A stretch of DNA of 64,000 nucleotides. Origin: JAFAHD01 sp035654355. GTDB lineage: Bacteria > Vulcanimicrobiota > Vulcanimicrobiia > Eremiobacterales > Eremiobacteraceae. The notes beneath the pieces were generated by a model. That model ran no database searches, had not been told where the DNA came from, and saw only the letters and a list, made by a program, of their open reading frames with translations. The translations under genes were made by a program, and so were the position numbers. Location of the stretch: assembly GCA_035654355.1 (NCBI GenBank), contig DASRXC010000132.1, positions 10,679-74,678 on the forward strand, given 5' to 3'. Within the stretch, counting starts at the first letter, position 1. Each line of letters opens with the position of its first letter. Shown in pieces: positions 1 to 8,149 of the stretch.

Positions 1-1208
1 CGGGCGGCATCGACACCGGCACGCGCGACGACGTCGCCGCGCAGACCCGCGCGCAGGCGGAGCTGGCGATCAATGAGGCCGACGTCGTGGTCTTCGTCGT
101 CGACGCACAGACGGGCATCATGCCGGGCGATACCGACGTCGCGGACCTTCTGCGCCCGCGCCGCGACAAAGTGCTGCTTGTCGCGAACAAGGTCGAATCG
201 CCCACCACGGCGGCCTCCATCTATGAGTTCTACTCGCTCGGGTTTGACGTGCCGCTCGCCGTCTCGGCGATCCACGGATTGCAGAGCGGCGACGTGCTCG
301 ACGCGATCGTCGCCAAGCTTCCGGCCGAGGCGCCCGATGCGAGCGACGCCGATGAAAATACGATTCACCTCGCGATCGTCGGCCAGCCTAACGTCGGCAA
401 GTCTTCTCTTGTGAACGCGCTGCTTGGCAAGCAGCGCGCAATCGTCTCGCCTGAGCCCGGCACCACTCGCGACGCCACCGACACGGCGATCGAGTCCGGC
501 GGTCGCGAGTACATCGTCATCGACACGGCCGGGTTGCGTAAAAGCGTCAAGACTGGGCCGACGATCGACTATTACTCGGGTTTGCGCGCGGTCGCGGCGA
601 TCGGGCGAGCCGACGTCGCGCTGCTCGTCATCGACGCGACCGTCGGTGCGACGTCGCAAGACCGGCGCATCGCCGGACTCGCGGTCGAAGAGGGCAAGGC
701 GCTCGTGTTGTTGGTCAATAAGTGGGACCTGGTCGACACCGCCGCGATCGATCGCAAAGACACCGACGCCGCGCTGCGCGAAGAGTTCGCGTTCGCACCA
801 TACGCGCCGATCCTGTACGCGTCTGCACTCACTAAGAAGAACGTGCACAAGATATGGGCTGCGGTCGCGGCCGCGTTTGACGAGCGGCGCAAACGCGTGC
901 CGACCGCCAAGCTCAATCAAGTCGTGCGCGACGTCTTTCGCGTGCATCCGCCGCCCTCGTTTCGAGGCCGCGTCTTAACGTGCTACTACGTCACGCAAGC
1001 AGGCATCGCTCCGCCCGAGTTCGTCTTCTTCGTCAACGATCCGCAACTCGTCCACTTCTCGTATGCGCGTCATCTAGAGAACTCGCTTCGCGAGGCGTTC
1101 GGCTTTACCGGCACGCCGATCAAGCTGACGTTCCGTGCGCGCGTTCGCCAAGACACCAAGAAGGCTGACGAGATCATCGTCGCGGCGGCGAACGAGAACG
1201 GCGCATGA
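1..1208 (+). CDS. der: GTPase Der (EngA), 5' truncated by window edge
   Basis: Double-GTPase needed for maturation of the 50S ribosomal subunit in the cytoplasm. The reading frame is open from base 3, and the first residues read as the switch-II end of GTPase domain 1, followed by a FVVDAQTG strand and a NKVE motif. Domain 2 is complete: P-loop GQPNVGKSS, DTAGLRKS and NKWDLVD. It is followed by the C-terminal KH-like domain. Only the first part of domain 1 lies outside the window. The stop overlaps the plsY start in an ATGA, so the two are probably co-transcribed. Internal GTG codons such as the one at 87 are not the real start, because conserved sequence lies upstream of them. Confidence 0.96.
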   Translation, partial: GGIDTGTRDDVAAQTRAQAELAINEADVVVFVVDAQTGIMPGDTDVADLLRPRRDKVLLVANKVESPTTAASIYEFYSLGFDVPLAVSAIHGLQSGDVLDAIVAKLPAEAPDASDADENTIHLAIVGQPNVGKSSLVNALLGKQRAIVSPEPGTTRDATDTAIESGGREYIVIDTAGLRKSVKTGPTIDYYSGLRAVAAIGRADVALLVIDATVGATSQDRRIAGLAVEEGKALVLLVNKWDLVDTAAIDRKDTDAALREEFAFAPYAPILYASALTKKNVHKIWAAVAAAFDERRKRVPTAKLNQVVRDVFRVHPPPSFRGRVLTCYYVTQAGIAPPEFVFFVNDPQLVHFSYARHLENSLREAFGFTGTPIKLTFRARVRQDTKKADEIIVAAANENGA

Positions 1209-1819
1209 CGATCGCCGATGCGCTCCTGATCGTCGCCGCGTACTTCATCGGCTCGATCCCATTCGGCGTGATCGTCGGGCGTGCGCTCTTCGGCGTCGAT
1301 CCTCGCAATGTCGGAAGCGGCAACATCGGCGCCGCGAACGCTCTGCGCGCGATGGGGATGTGGGGTGCGATCCTGACGCTGCTGGGAGACATCATCAAAG
1401 GCAGCGTTCCGACCGCGCTCGCAGTCTACGTGTTGCACTCGGCGCCGTTGGCGGTCGCGTTGGTCGGACTTGCGACAATCATCGGACACAATTGGTCGAT
1501 CTTCTTGCACTTCGAAGGCGGGAAAGGCGTCGCCACCGGATTAGGCGTACTGGTGGTGCTGTCGTTTTGGGCCGCGCTCGCGTGGGCGGTCGTGTTCTTA
1601 GCGACCGCGCTCATCAGCCGCTTCGCATCGCTCTCGTCGATGCTGGCGACGGCCTCGGCACCCATCACGCTCTTCTTCCTTCGAGCGCCGTGGCCGTATG
1701 TCGCGTACGGCGTGATCACGCTCTTGATGGTGTTGTGGCGGCACCAAGCCAATATTGGACGGCTGATGGCGGGCACTGAACCGCGCATCGGACAAAAGGC
1801 GAGCCAAGGAGCTTCATGA
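1205..1819 (+). CDS. plsY: glycerol-3-phosphate acyltransferase PlsY
   Basis: Integral membrane enzyme that transfers an acyl group from acyl-phosphate to glycerol-3-phosphate, the first step of phospholipid synthesis. At 204 residues it has the usual PlsY length, with about five hydrophobic segments. The PlsY loops are visible: GSGNIGAANALRAMG near residues 37-51, and GHNWSIFLHFEGGKG near 98-112. The start ATG overlaps the der stop by 4 bp and the stop overlaps the efp start by 4 bp, giving a tightly coupled der-plsY-efp operon. PlsY usually works with PlsX, which is not in this window. Confidence 0.96.
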   Translation: MTIADALLIVAAYFIGSIPFGVIVGRALFGVDPRNVGSGNIGAANALRAMGMWGAILTLLGDIIKGSVPTALAVYVLHSAPLAVALVGLATIIGHNWSIFLHFEGGKGVATGLGVLVVLSFWAALAWAVVFLATALISRFASLSSMLATASAPITLFFLRAPWPYVAYGVITLLMVLWRHQANIGRLMAGTEPRIGQKASQGAS

Positions 1820-2373
1820 TCTCGACCAACGATTTCCGCACGGGCGTCTCCGTGATCGTCGACGGCCAGATCTGGACGGTTGTCGACTTCCAGCACGTCA
1901 AGCCCGGTAAGGGTTCCGCGTTCGTGCGCGCTCGTCTGAAGAATCTCATTCGAGGCAATGTTTTGGAGAAGACGTTCCGCGCCGGTGAGATGCTGCAGCG
2001 CGCGATCATCGACACGCGCGAGATGCAGTATCTCTACAACAGCGGCGATGAGTACTATTTCATGGACCAATCGAATTTCGAGCAGATCCATCTCGGACAC
2101 GACAATCTCGGCGACAACACCGACCTCCTCAAGGAGGGCATGTCGATCGAAGTCCAGTTCCACGACGGCAAAGTCATCACAGCGTCGCTGCCCAACCACA
2201 TCGAGCTCAAGGTAGAGCAGACGGATCCAGGATTCCGCGGCGACACGGCGACGAACCTCACCAAGCCCGCGACGCTCGAGACCGGCGCGGTTGTTCAGGT
2301 GCCGATCTTCATCAATCCGGGCGACACGATCCGCATCGATACGCGCGACCGCAAATACATCAGCCGTGTCTAG
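1816..2373 (+). CDS. efp: translation elongation factor P
   Basis: Cytoplasmic factor that relieves ribosome stalling at polyproline stretches. At 185 residues it has standard EF-P length and three-barrel architecture. The modified tip is the KPGKG loop with Lys32, so this is a lysine-type EF-P. Neither EpmA/EpmB nor other modification genes are visible nearby. The start overlaps the plsY stop by 4 bp. A likely client group lies in this same window: the three proteins at 34.7-39.3 kb carry long Pro-Thr-Pro linkers. That link is inference. Confidence 0.96.
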   Translation: MISTNDFRTGVSVIVDGQIWTVVDFQHVKPGKGSAFVRARLKNLIRGNVLEKTFRAGEMLQRAIIDTREMQYLYNSGDEYYFMDQSNFEQIHLGHDNLGDNTDLLKEGMSIEVQFHDGKVITASLPNHIELKVEQTDPGFRGDTATNLTKPATLETGAVVQVPIFINPGDTIRIDTRDRKYISRV

Positions 2374-2376
2374 CCG

Positions 2377-2949
2377 GTGAACTGGGAGGCTGTCACCGCG
2401 ATCAGCACCGCCTTCACCGGGCTGGTCATCCTATTGACGGCGCTCTTTGCGGCGCGCCAGGTTCAGGCGCTCAACAACCAGTCCAAGGCGATGAGCGCGC
2501 AGATCGGCCATCTGCGGCGCGCGACCCAACTGACCGGCACGCTCTCGATATTCGATGAGATCATGACGCCGGAGATCGTGGATGCATGGCGGTTCGTCAT
2601 GACCCAATTTCCGGACAAGATGAAAGACGAACGCTTCCACGCGGAAGCGCTCGAGCGCACTCCTGACTTCACCGTGCACAAAGAGGTATACATCCTGCGC
2701 CACTTCGAGCGCATCGGCACGCTCGTCAGGAATGGACTTGTCGACTCTGACGTGCTGCTCGACTTCGTAAACCTATTCATCCGCGAGAACTGGGAGAAGC
2801 TGCAGCCGTTAGTGCTCGAGCAGCGTAAGCGTTACGGAGCTACCCTCTGGGAGAACTTCGAGTACCTCGCGTCTGCGGCGACCGCGGCTGATGCTGGGAC
2901 CCGTCAGACAGGCGTCAGCTCTGTGCGGCGCGATCGAGGATCACCCTAA
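2377..2949 (+). CDS. membrane-anchored protein of unknown function (DUF4760-like)
   Basis: This 190-residue protein starts at a GTG three bases after the efp stop. It has one N-terminal hydrophobic segment (residues about 9-27), then a charged, mainly helical domain with several Trp and aromatic residues. The pattern (short membrane anchor, then a helical region with FDEIMTPEI and FVNLFIRENWEKL) resembles proteins annotated as DUF4760. I recognise the resemblance only and give no function. The tight spacing behind efp suggests co-transcription. The last 25 or so residues look disordered. Confidence 0.7.
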   Translation: MNWEAVTAISTAFTGLVILLTALFAARQVQALNNQSKAMSAQIGHLRRATQLTGTLSIFDEIMTPEIVDAWRFVMTQFPDKMKDERFHAEALERTPDFTVHKEVYILRHFERIGTLVRNGLVDSDVLLDFVNLFIRENWEKLQPLVLEQRKRYGATLWENFEYLASAATAADAGTRQTGVSSVRRDRGSP

Positions 2950-2961
2950 AGGTTTGCTCGG

Positions 2962-3645
2962 TTGCCGAAATTCGACCTTGAGAAAACCCAGACCCTAAGC
3001 GCGCTCTTCGAGACGCCGCGCGCTCAGCGCGACGACGAGTGGCGAAAACGCTTCTATGCGGCAATTGTCGATGCGAGCATGCGCGCATTCGACCCTCAGG
3101 TGTTTCAGGGACCGGATGGCTTCTCGTATTTTGGACTCGGACTGCCGCAAGCCGGCGCGTTCACGCCATTCTGCGTGTCGCACATCCTCGAGTACGTGTT
3201 GGATAACGGAGTCGGCATCGCGGTCTTCGCATCTTCAGGTCCGCCCAGCGATCCCGAGTGGGTCTTCTCCTTCGGCGACCTTCTTTCGCTTTCGCTGTAT
3301 GGCGGCTTCGAGGGTGACCCCGCCGAATGCGCGCACCAACACGAACGCGACGGGCGTTCAGTCGAGCGGGTCGAGGAGGCACGCAAGATTCTTGTCGCCT
3401 CCCCAAGTGAAAGCTTTTATCCCCAGCGCGCAGTGAACGCGCTAAAGCGTTTCATGCACGAGCGGCTTCGTATCCCAAACCCGGACGTGAAGTTGATCGT
3501 CGACCCAGCGTCGTGCCCTGCGCAGTCGATCGCTATCAATCTTCGTCCAGCCGATTACGGAGGTGACACAAAGCGGCTGGGTGCAGCGATGAATTACGTG
3601 CGCTGGTTCTTGCCGCGGACGCACGGCCTCGTAAGCTTGCCCTAG
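2962..3645 (+). CDS. protein of unknown function
   Basis: This 227-residue protein starts at TTG 2962, twelve bases after the previous stop. I do not recognise a family. It lacks a signal peptide and membrane segments and is predicted soluble. The middle has a DPEWVFSFGDLLSLSLYGGF stretch of alternating hydrophobic and aromatic residues. The C-terminal part, with KLIVDPASCPAQSIAINL and YVRWFLPRTHGLVSLP, looks like a compact alpha/beta domain. It is probably the last gene of the der-plsY-efp transcript. Its stop overlaps by 4 bp the end of the convergent GIY-YIG gene. Confidence 0.6.
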   Translation: MPKFDLEKTQTLSALFETPRAQRDDEWRKRFYAAIVDASMRAFDPQVFQGPDGFSYFGLGLPQAGAFTPFCVSHILEYVLDNGVGIAVFASSGPPSDPEWVFSFGDLLSLSLYGGFEGDPAECAHQHERDGRSVERVEEARKILVASPSESFYPQRAVNALKRFMHERLRIPNPDVKLIVDPASCPAQSIAINLRPADYGGDTKRLGAAMNYVRWFLPRTHGLVSLP

Positions 3646-4010
3646 CCTCGGACGACCGCTTCTCGCAAGGCGAGCCAGCGCGCTGACAACGCTGCTTTTT
3701 CTTGACGCGATCTACGTTTGAGCTCGCGCTCGAAACGCAGCGCGTCGCCTTTCCTTGCAAATCGTTTCGTAAACGCTAACCGGACGGGGAGACGGCCGCG
3801 CAGCGCCTTCGCGCCCCTACGTTTGTTGTGCGCCGCGACGCGTGCTTGCGGATCGAGCGCATAGCCGCAATAGTACGAACCGTCGCGTGCGCGCGCGAGA
3901 TACACGTAGTGCCACCTGCGCCTTAGCGCGCGCAGGACGCGACTCCCCGAGCCTGCAACGGTCGCACGATGCACACGCTCGCGCTTTTCGCGCGCTTCTA
4001 GCGTTCTCAT
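3642..4010 (-). CDS. GIY-YIG domain protein (UPF0213/YhbQ-like)
   Basis: This 122-residue protein carries a single GIY-YIG nuclease-like domain. Visible elements are YVYLARARDG (residues about 35-44), YCGY (47-50), Arg57, HN (61-62) and a downstream FERELKRR helix holding the conserved Glu. Basic residues are abundant, which suits nucleic-acid binding. Small single-domain members of this family act on DNA, but most have no assigned role. I chose the ATG at 4010, with the reverse CAT at 4008-4010. Longer in-frame extensions would run antisense through tauE. The 4-base CATG at this point also holds the start codon of the divergent tauE gene. Confidence 0.8.
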   Translation of the reverse strand: MRTLEAREKRERVHRATVAGSGSRVLRALRRRWHYVYLARARDGSYYCGYALDPQARVAAHNKRRGAKALRGRLPVRLAFTKRFARKGDALRFERELKRRSRQEKAALSARWLALREAVVRG

Positions 4011-4881
4011 GCCGTGGTTCGAGGCGCTCGGCTTCATCGTGTTCGGGTTCGCTGTCGGCACGTACGGCAGCATGATCGGAGCCGGCGGCGGATTTTTGAT
4101 TGTGCCGCTGTTGCTCTTCCTCGGCAACACCGGACGCATCGCCGCCGGCACATCACTCGCGGTCGTCTTGCTGAACGCGTCTTCGTCGACCGTGTCCTAC
4201 CTGCGTCAACGGCGCGTTGATATCAAGAGCGCGCTGATCTTCTCACTTGCCGGCATCCCGGGTTCGCTGTTGGGCGCATACACCGTCCAGCATGTGCCGC
4301 ATCGCGTGTTCACGATATTGTTCGGCATCATCTTGGTCTTAGTGGCAGTCCGCGCATTTATCACGCGCGATCGCACTGCCGCGGCGGAAGACGCGCCTGC
4401 CGACCTCGACGCACCGGCCGACATTGAGGAACCAACTCCGATCCCTGCGCGGCGCCCAGGACGACCTGCGCGCGATTTCGTCGACGCGATGGGGGTGCGC
4501 CACACGTACGACTTCAATCTGTGGGGCGCGATCGGCGTGTCGGCCGCAAACGGTTTTCTCGCGAGCATGTTCGGGATCGGCGGCGGCGTCATCCAAGTAC
4601 CGGCAATGGTTTATCTCTTCGGTTTTCCGGCCCACATCGCGGTTGCGACGTCACAGCTCGTCATCGTCATCACGGCCGCGTTCGGAACCGCGACGCACGC
4701 GTTCTACGGCGACGTCCTCTGGCTGCAGGCGCTCTTGCTTGGGGTCGGCGCGATTGCCGGCGCGCAGCTAGGCGCTCATCTCGCCTCGCGCATGCAGCCC
4801 GGCCCGCTCATGCGCTGGTTTTCGTTGGCGGTGCTGTTCGCCGCCTTATACTTGATCTACACCTCGATCAACAAGCACTAG
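4009..4881 (+). CDS. TauE/SafE-family sulfite or sulfoacetate exporter-like membrane protein
   Basis: This 290-residue inner-membrane protein has about eight hydrophobic helices in two repeats. Each repeat opens with a glycine-rich motif: YGSMIGAGGGFLIVPLLL near residues 20-37, and MFGIGGGVIQVPAMV near 187-201. These are the hallmarks of the TauE/SafE (DUF81) family, whose characterised members export sulfite, sulfoacetate or related organosulfur anions. The two halves are separated by a cytoplasmic loop rich in Ala, Asp and Pro (about 125-155), longer than in many members. The substrate cannot be read from sequence. Its stop overlaps by 4 bp the end of the convergent ubiX gene. Confidence 0.88.
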   Translation: MPWFEALGFIVFGFAVGTYGSMIGAGGGFLIVPLLLFLGNTGRIAAGTSLAVVLLNASSSTVSYLRQRRVDIKSALIFSLAGIPGSLLGAYTVQHVPHRVFTILFGIILVLVAVRAFITRDRTAAAEDAPADLDAPADIEEPTPIPARRPGRPARDFVDAMGVRHTYDFNLWGAIGVSAANGFLASMFGIGGGVIQVPAMVYLFGFPAHIAVATSQLVIVITAAFGTATHAFYGDVLWLQALLLGVGAIAGAQLGAHLASRMQPGPLMRWFSLAVLFAALYLIYTSINKH

Positions 4882-5444
4882 CCGGCGCCCGACCAGCGCT
4901 TGAACAGATCCGTGCGCACGCCAAGCGCATCGAGCGCTTTGCCGACCGCATGATTGACGATGTCATCCACCGTCTTGGGTTTGTGATAGAAACCCGCGAT
5001 CGGCGGCACGATGATGGCGCCGAGGTCAGCCAGCCGCGTCAATATACGTAGGTGCCCTGCGTGCAGAGGTGTCTCTCGCACCGACAGCACCAGCCGCCGG
5101 CGCTCTTTCAGACAGACGTCGGCTGCGCGGACGAGCAATGTGTCGTTCATCGAGTAGGCGATCGCTGCAGCGCTCTTCATCGAACACGGGATCACGAGCA
5201 TCCCGTCAGTTCGAAACGAACCGCTTGAGATAGCGGCCGCCAGATCGCGCTCGTCGTGCACGACGTTCGCCAAGCGTTCAACGTCCTGAGCTTTTAGATC
5301 GGTTTCCAGCGTGAGGGTGCGCTTTGCTTGCTCCGTCATGACGAGATGGGTCGTGACGTCCGGGATCGTCCGCAACGCTTCGAGCGCACGCACGCCGAGA
5401 ATGCTGCCGCTCGCTCCGGTCATCCCGATGATGTACACGGCCAT
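4878..5444 (-). CDS. ubiX: flavin prenyltransferase UbiX
   Basis: UbiX attaches a dimethylallyl group to FMN to make prenylated FMN, the cofactor of UbiD-type decarboxylases. The 188-residue length is normal. Diagnostic motifs are GMTGASG near the N-terminus (FMN-binding), the middle IPCSMKSAAAIAYS segment, and RETPLHAGHLRIL. A C-terminal YHKPKT segment completes the family pattern. No UbiD-family decarboxylase lies within the window, so the client enzyme must be elsewhere. It lies 6 bases downstream of the SprT-like gene on the same strand. Confidence 0.93.
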   Translation of the reverse strand: MAVYIIGMTGASGSILGVRALEALRTIPDVTTHLVMTEQAKRTLTLETDLKAQDVERLANVVHDERDLAAAISSGSFRTDGMLVIPCSMKSAAAIAYSMNDTLLVRAADVCLKERRRLVLSVRETPLHAGHLRILTRLADLGAIIVPPIAGFYHKPKTVDDIVNHAVGKALDALGVRTDLFKRWSGAG

Positions 5445-5450
5445 GTTGGA

Positions 5451-5969
5451 TTAGCGCGCGATCTCGCGGACGCTCATCTCGACGCGCGCGTCGAACTGTC
5501 GCGGCGAACAGCGTGCGCACGAGACGCGCGTACCAGGCCGCGCTCGCCGCATGAGCCGCTGGCGGCAGCGCGGGCACTCGAGCACGTAGCGACGACGGCT
5601 GCGTCTGCGCGCGACCGGAAGGTTATGGTAGATGCTGTCCAGGCCCACTTCGCGCATCTTCCTCTTGAACTCGCGGCCGTGCCCGGCCGGCAGACCCGCC
5701 TGATAGAGCCACGCATGCACCATCTCGTGCAGCAGCGTGTCGTAGATATGATCCGGATGGCGCGAGAGCAACGGAGTGGACAGCTCGATCAGCGGCGGCC
5801 GGTAGCAGATGCGTCCTGTGACCGACGTCAGGCGCTCGTTGTATTCGATGCGATGGGCCCGGATCGCGCCGTTGAAATGCTCAAAGTTGAGTCGCGCGAA
5901 GAGCAACTGCAGCTCTGCAGTCGATGGCAGCGATGCGACCTCGACGCGCGCAGTGGATGCGAATGACAC
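5451..5969 (-). CDS. SprT-like zinc metalloprotease-family protein
   Basis: This 172-residue protein has the SprT/Spartan-like fold. The zinc motif HEMVHAW lies at residues 81-87, with a third ligand candidate His97 in GHGREF. A C-terminal zinc ribbon follows, with Cys132/Cys135 and Cys151/Cys154 in CPRC and CARC. Eukaryotic relatives cut DNA-protein crosslinks, while bacterial SprT proteins are poorly characterised. The start used is GTG 5969. It lies between the MDR reductase gene (22 bp upstream) and ubiX, so the three may share a transcript. Confidence 0.85.
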   Translation of the reverse strand: MSFASTARVEVASLPSTAELQLLFARLNFEHFNGAIRAHRIEYNERLTSVTGRICYRPPLIELSTPLLSRHPDHIYDTLLHEMVHAWLYQAGLPAGHGREFKRKMREVGLDSIYHNLPVARRRSRRRYVLECPRCRQRLMRRARPGTRVSCARCSPRQFDARVEMSVREIAR

Positions 5970-5991
5970 TTCGGGGTTTTCACCTTCGCGC

Positions 5992-7050
5992 TCATGAGGG
6001 CACGCCCTCTTGCGGCATGAACAGCACTTTTCCAGCGCTCATGTTGTTCGCGTACTGCTCGAGACCACGCGCGACATCCTGGAGTGGGAGCCGCGCTTGA
6101 ATCGGACTGCTCAGGTCGCCCGCGAGCAGCGACTGCACTGTGTTCGCCGTCTGAAGTTGGCGAAGAGGATTACGTTGAGTCATCCAACGGCTCAGCCACA
6201 TGCCGGACACGCGCTTGCCGTCGAAGATCAACTCGCCGCCTGTGACGGGCAACGGCTGCCCGGACAGACCTCCGTATACGATCAGGTGACTGCCTTTCGG
6301 CTGCGCGTGGAGAACGCGTCCGCCGACCGCTCCCGCGACAGCATCGAAGCAGATCGTCGCGCCTAACTCGCGGCAAATCCGGCGCAAGTTGGCATCGAAA
6401 TCAGCCGCGCTGCTGTCAAGCACGTGCTCCGCGCCAGCCTGACGCAACGCGTCGACCTGCTCGGGCCGGCGCACAACGTTTACGAGCGGAATGGACGAAC
6501 GCTTGGCCAGGCGGATGATCATCTTCCCAAGCGCACTCGCCGCCGCGGTCTGCACGATCGCGCGATGTCGGCCGCGTCGAGCTTCATCCATGAGCGCGAT
6601 CGCCATGAGCGGATTGACGAGCATGGCCGCGGCTTGCTCGAGGTCGACGGCTTTACGCAAAGGAACGCAGCGCAGCGCGCGTGTGACGACATACTGCGCC
6701 CATGCACCGCTCTCGACTCCCGCCTCGGCGACTGCGAACGAGACACGCTTGCCGTTCAGCCACTGAGCGAGCATCCCGGCGCCGGCGCCGACCACCGTTC
6801 CGCTCCCTTCGAATCCCGGCACCGTAGGAAGCGGTTTCTTGAACCCATATTCGCCACGAACGAAATGCAGGTCCGACGGATTAATCGGCGACGCATAGAC
6901 GCGGATCAGCACTTCGCCGCGGCCGGGAACCGGCGTCGGCATCTCGACGACGCCGATGCTTTCGGGCTTGCCGTCATAGGCGCGCAGTTGAACAGCGCGC
7001 ATCTGCGTGGGAGTTGCCACAGTGGCTCGCACACTTGTGGGTCGATCCAT
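5992..7050 (-). CDS. zinc-free MDR oxidoreductase (quinone / enoyl reductase-like)
   Basis: This 352-residue medium-chain dehydrogenase/reductase binds NADPH. The N-terminal GroES-like fold includes PINPSDLHFVRGEYG and PGFEGSGTVVGAG. The Rossmann half follows, with a MLVNPLMAIALM segment typical of the ETR1/2-enoyl thioester reductase and quinone reductase branch. The four-Cys structural zinc site of classic alcohol dehydrogenases is absent, in contrast to the second MDR gene at 42517. The ATG at 7050 follows a strong ribosome site (GGAGGCGTGA). It is divergent from the M55 peptidase gene across a 107-bp intergenic region. The exact substrate is unknown. Confidence 0.86.
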   Translation of the reverse strand: MDRPTSVRATVATPTQMRAVQLRAYDGKPESIGVVEMPTPVPGRGEVLIRVYASPINPSDLHFVRGEYGFKKPLPTVPGFEGSGTVVGAGAGMLAQWLNGKRVSFAVAEAGVESGAWAQYVVTRALRCVPLRKAVDLEQAAAMLVNPLMAIALMDEARRGRHRAIVQTAAASALGKMIIRLAKRSSIPLVNVVRRPEQVDALRQAGAEHVLDSSAADFDANLRRICRELGATICFDAVAGAVGGRVLHAQPKGSHLIVYGGLSGQPLPVTGGELIFDGKRVSGMWLSRWMTQRNPLRQLQTANTVQSLLAGDLSSPIQARLPLQDVARGLEQYANNMSAGKVLFMPQEGVPS

Positions 7051-7157
7051 TCACGCCTCCTTTCTTTATGCGACAGCTTTAGCCATAGACATCAACCGAT
7101 ACTTGCCTTCACGCGCGCGACAGGTCCCCAGTACGTGAATTCGAACGTTGGGGGCGC

Positions 7158-7988
7158 ATGAAGTTATATATCTCCGCGGATATGGAAGGCATTGCCGGTA
7201 TCACGTCGGTCGAGCAGACCAACCCGGTGGGCCAGCCTGAGTACGCGCGCTCGTGCGAGTTGATGACCGGCGAGGTCAACGCCGCGTGCGAAGCCGCGCT
7301 CGCGTCCGGCGTCAAAGAGATCCTCGTCAACGATTCGCATTGGAACATGCGCAACATTATCCACGAACAGCTCCCACCGAGCGTTCGACTGATCCGCGGC
7401 AGCCCAAAGCCGTTGTCGATGAATCAAGGCATCGATCCGTCGTTCAAAGCCGCAGCGTACATCGGCTATCACGCCGCGGGCGGTACGAGCGACGCGGTTC
7501 TCGACCACACATATACCGGTGAAACCGTATATGAGGTGCACATCAACGGCCACGCCTGCAGCGAGGCGCGCATCAACGCCGCGGTAGCCGGTGCATTCGG
7601 CGTTCCTGTGATTTTCCTATCAGGCGATCAGTCGGCATGCGCCGACGCGCGCTCGTTCTTGCCATGGGCGGAAACGGTCGAGGTCAAGCGCGCGATCGGC
7701 CGCTACGCGGCGGATTCGCTCTCGCCGGCTGAGGCGCGCAAGGCCATTGCAGCGGGCCTGAAGCGAGCGCTCGCGGAGGCAGACAAACGCGGGGCAAAGC
7801 CGTACGCTTTTGAAAGTCCTGTGACGCTCGACGTACGCTTCACAAGCACGGTCAAGGCCGATATGGCCGCGCTGTTACCCGGCTCCGAGCGCATTGGAGG
7901 GCGTTTTATCCGCTACGCCCACGACGATTTTCTGACCGTTTTTCGGGCGTTTCGTGCGCTGATGACGCTGGGCGGATCGGTCGACTAG
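7158..7988 (+). CDS. M55-family D-aminopeptidase (DppA-like)
   Basis: This 276-residue protein matches the DppA zinc D-aminopeptidase family, which releases N-terminal D-amino acids from short peptides and forms a decameric ring in Bacillus subtilis. Visible signatures are the N-terminal MKLYISADMEGIAGI with Asp8 and Glu10, VNDSHWNM with His61, GYHAAGG with His105, and the SEARIN segment with Glu136. These are the expected metal ligands. No signal peptide is present, so it is cytoplasmic. Unlike dppA of Bacillus, it is not followed by dppBCDE permease genes, although four oligopeptide-binding lipoproteins lie further along the window. Confidence 0.92.
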   Translation: MKLYISADMEGIAGITSVEQTNPVGQPEYARSCELMTGEVNAACEAALASGVKEILVNDSHWNMRNIIHEQLPPSVRLIRGSPKPLSMNQGIDPSFKAAAYIGYHAAGGTSDAVLDHTYTGETVYEVHINGHACSEARINAAVAGAFGVPVIFLSGDQSACADARSFLPWAETVEVKRAIGRYAADSLSPAEARKAIAAGLKRALAEADKRGAKPYAFESPVTLDVRFTSTVKADMAALLPGSERIGGRFIRYAHDDFLTVFRAFRALMTLGGSVD

Positions 7989-8105
7989 CGTTTTCTCGTA
8001 TCACGCTTGTAACAAAACCCAAGGTACCCCGGTCTTGTCAATAGCCGGGTGACGCTCGTGCGGTCCCCCAAGGATAAGGCGCACCCGGCACCATCGAACC
8101 GAAAG

Positions 8106-8135
8106 AGGCGCGGACCACAGTTTGGATCCGCGCCT
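8106..8135. terminator. stem-loop between convergent genes
   Basis: A perfect 9-bp inverted repeat (8106-8114 with 8127-8135, AGGCGCGGA/TCCGCGCCT) with a 12-base loop lies between the stops of the M55 peptidase gene and the convergent UPF0158 gene. The following bases are only weakly T-rich on either strand, so it may be a weak bidirectional terminator or an mRNA 3'-end stabiliser. The rest of 7989-8149 holds no gene that I can see. Confidence 0.5.
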
Positions 8136-8149
8136 ATTCGCTTTTGCCG

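Noticed and set aside
7989..8105. tRNA-like sequence with ATCGAACC near 8094
   Set aside because: No acceptor stem, anticodon arm or D-arm can be paired around it. No tRNA is supported anywhere in the window.
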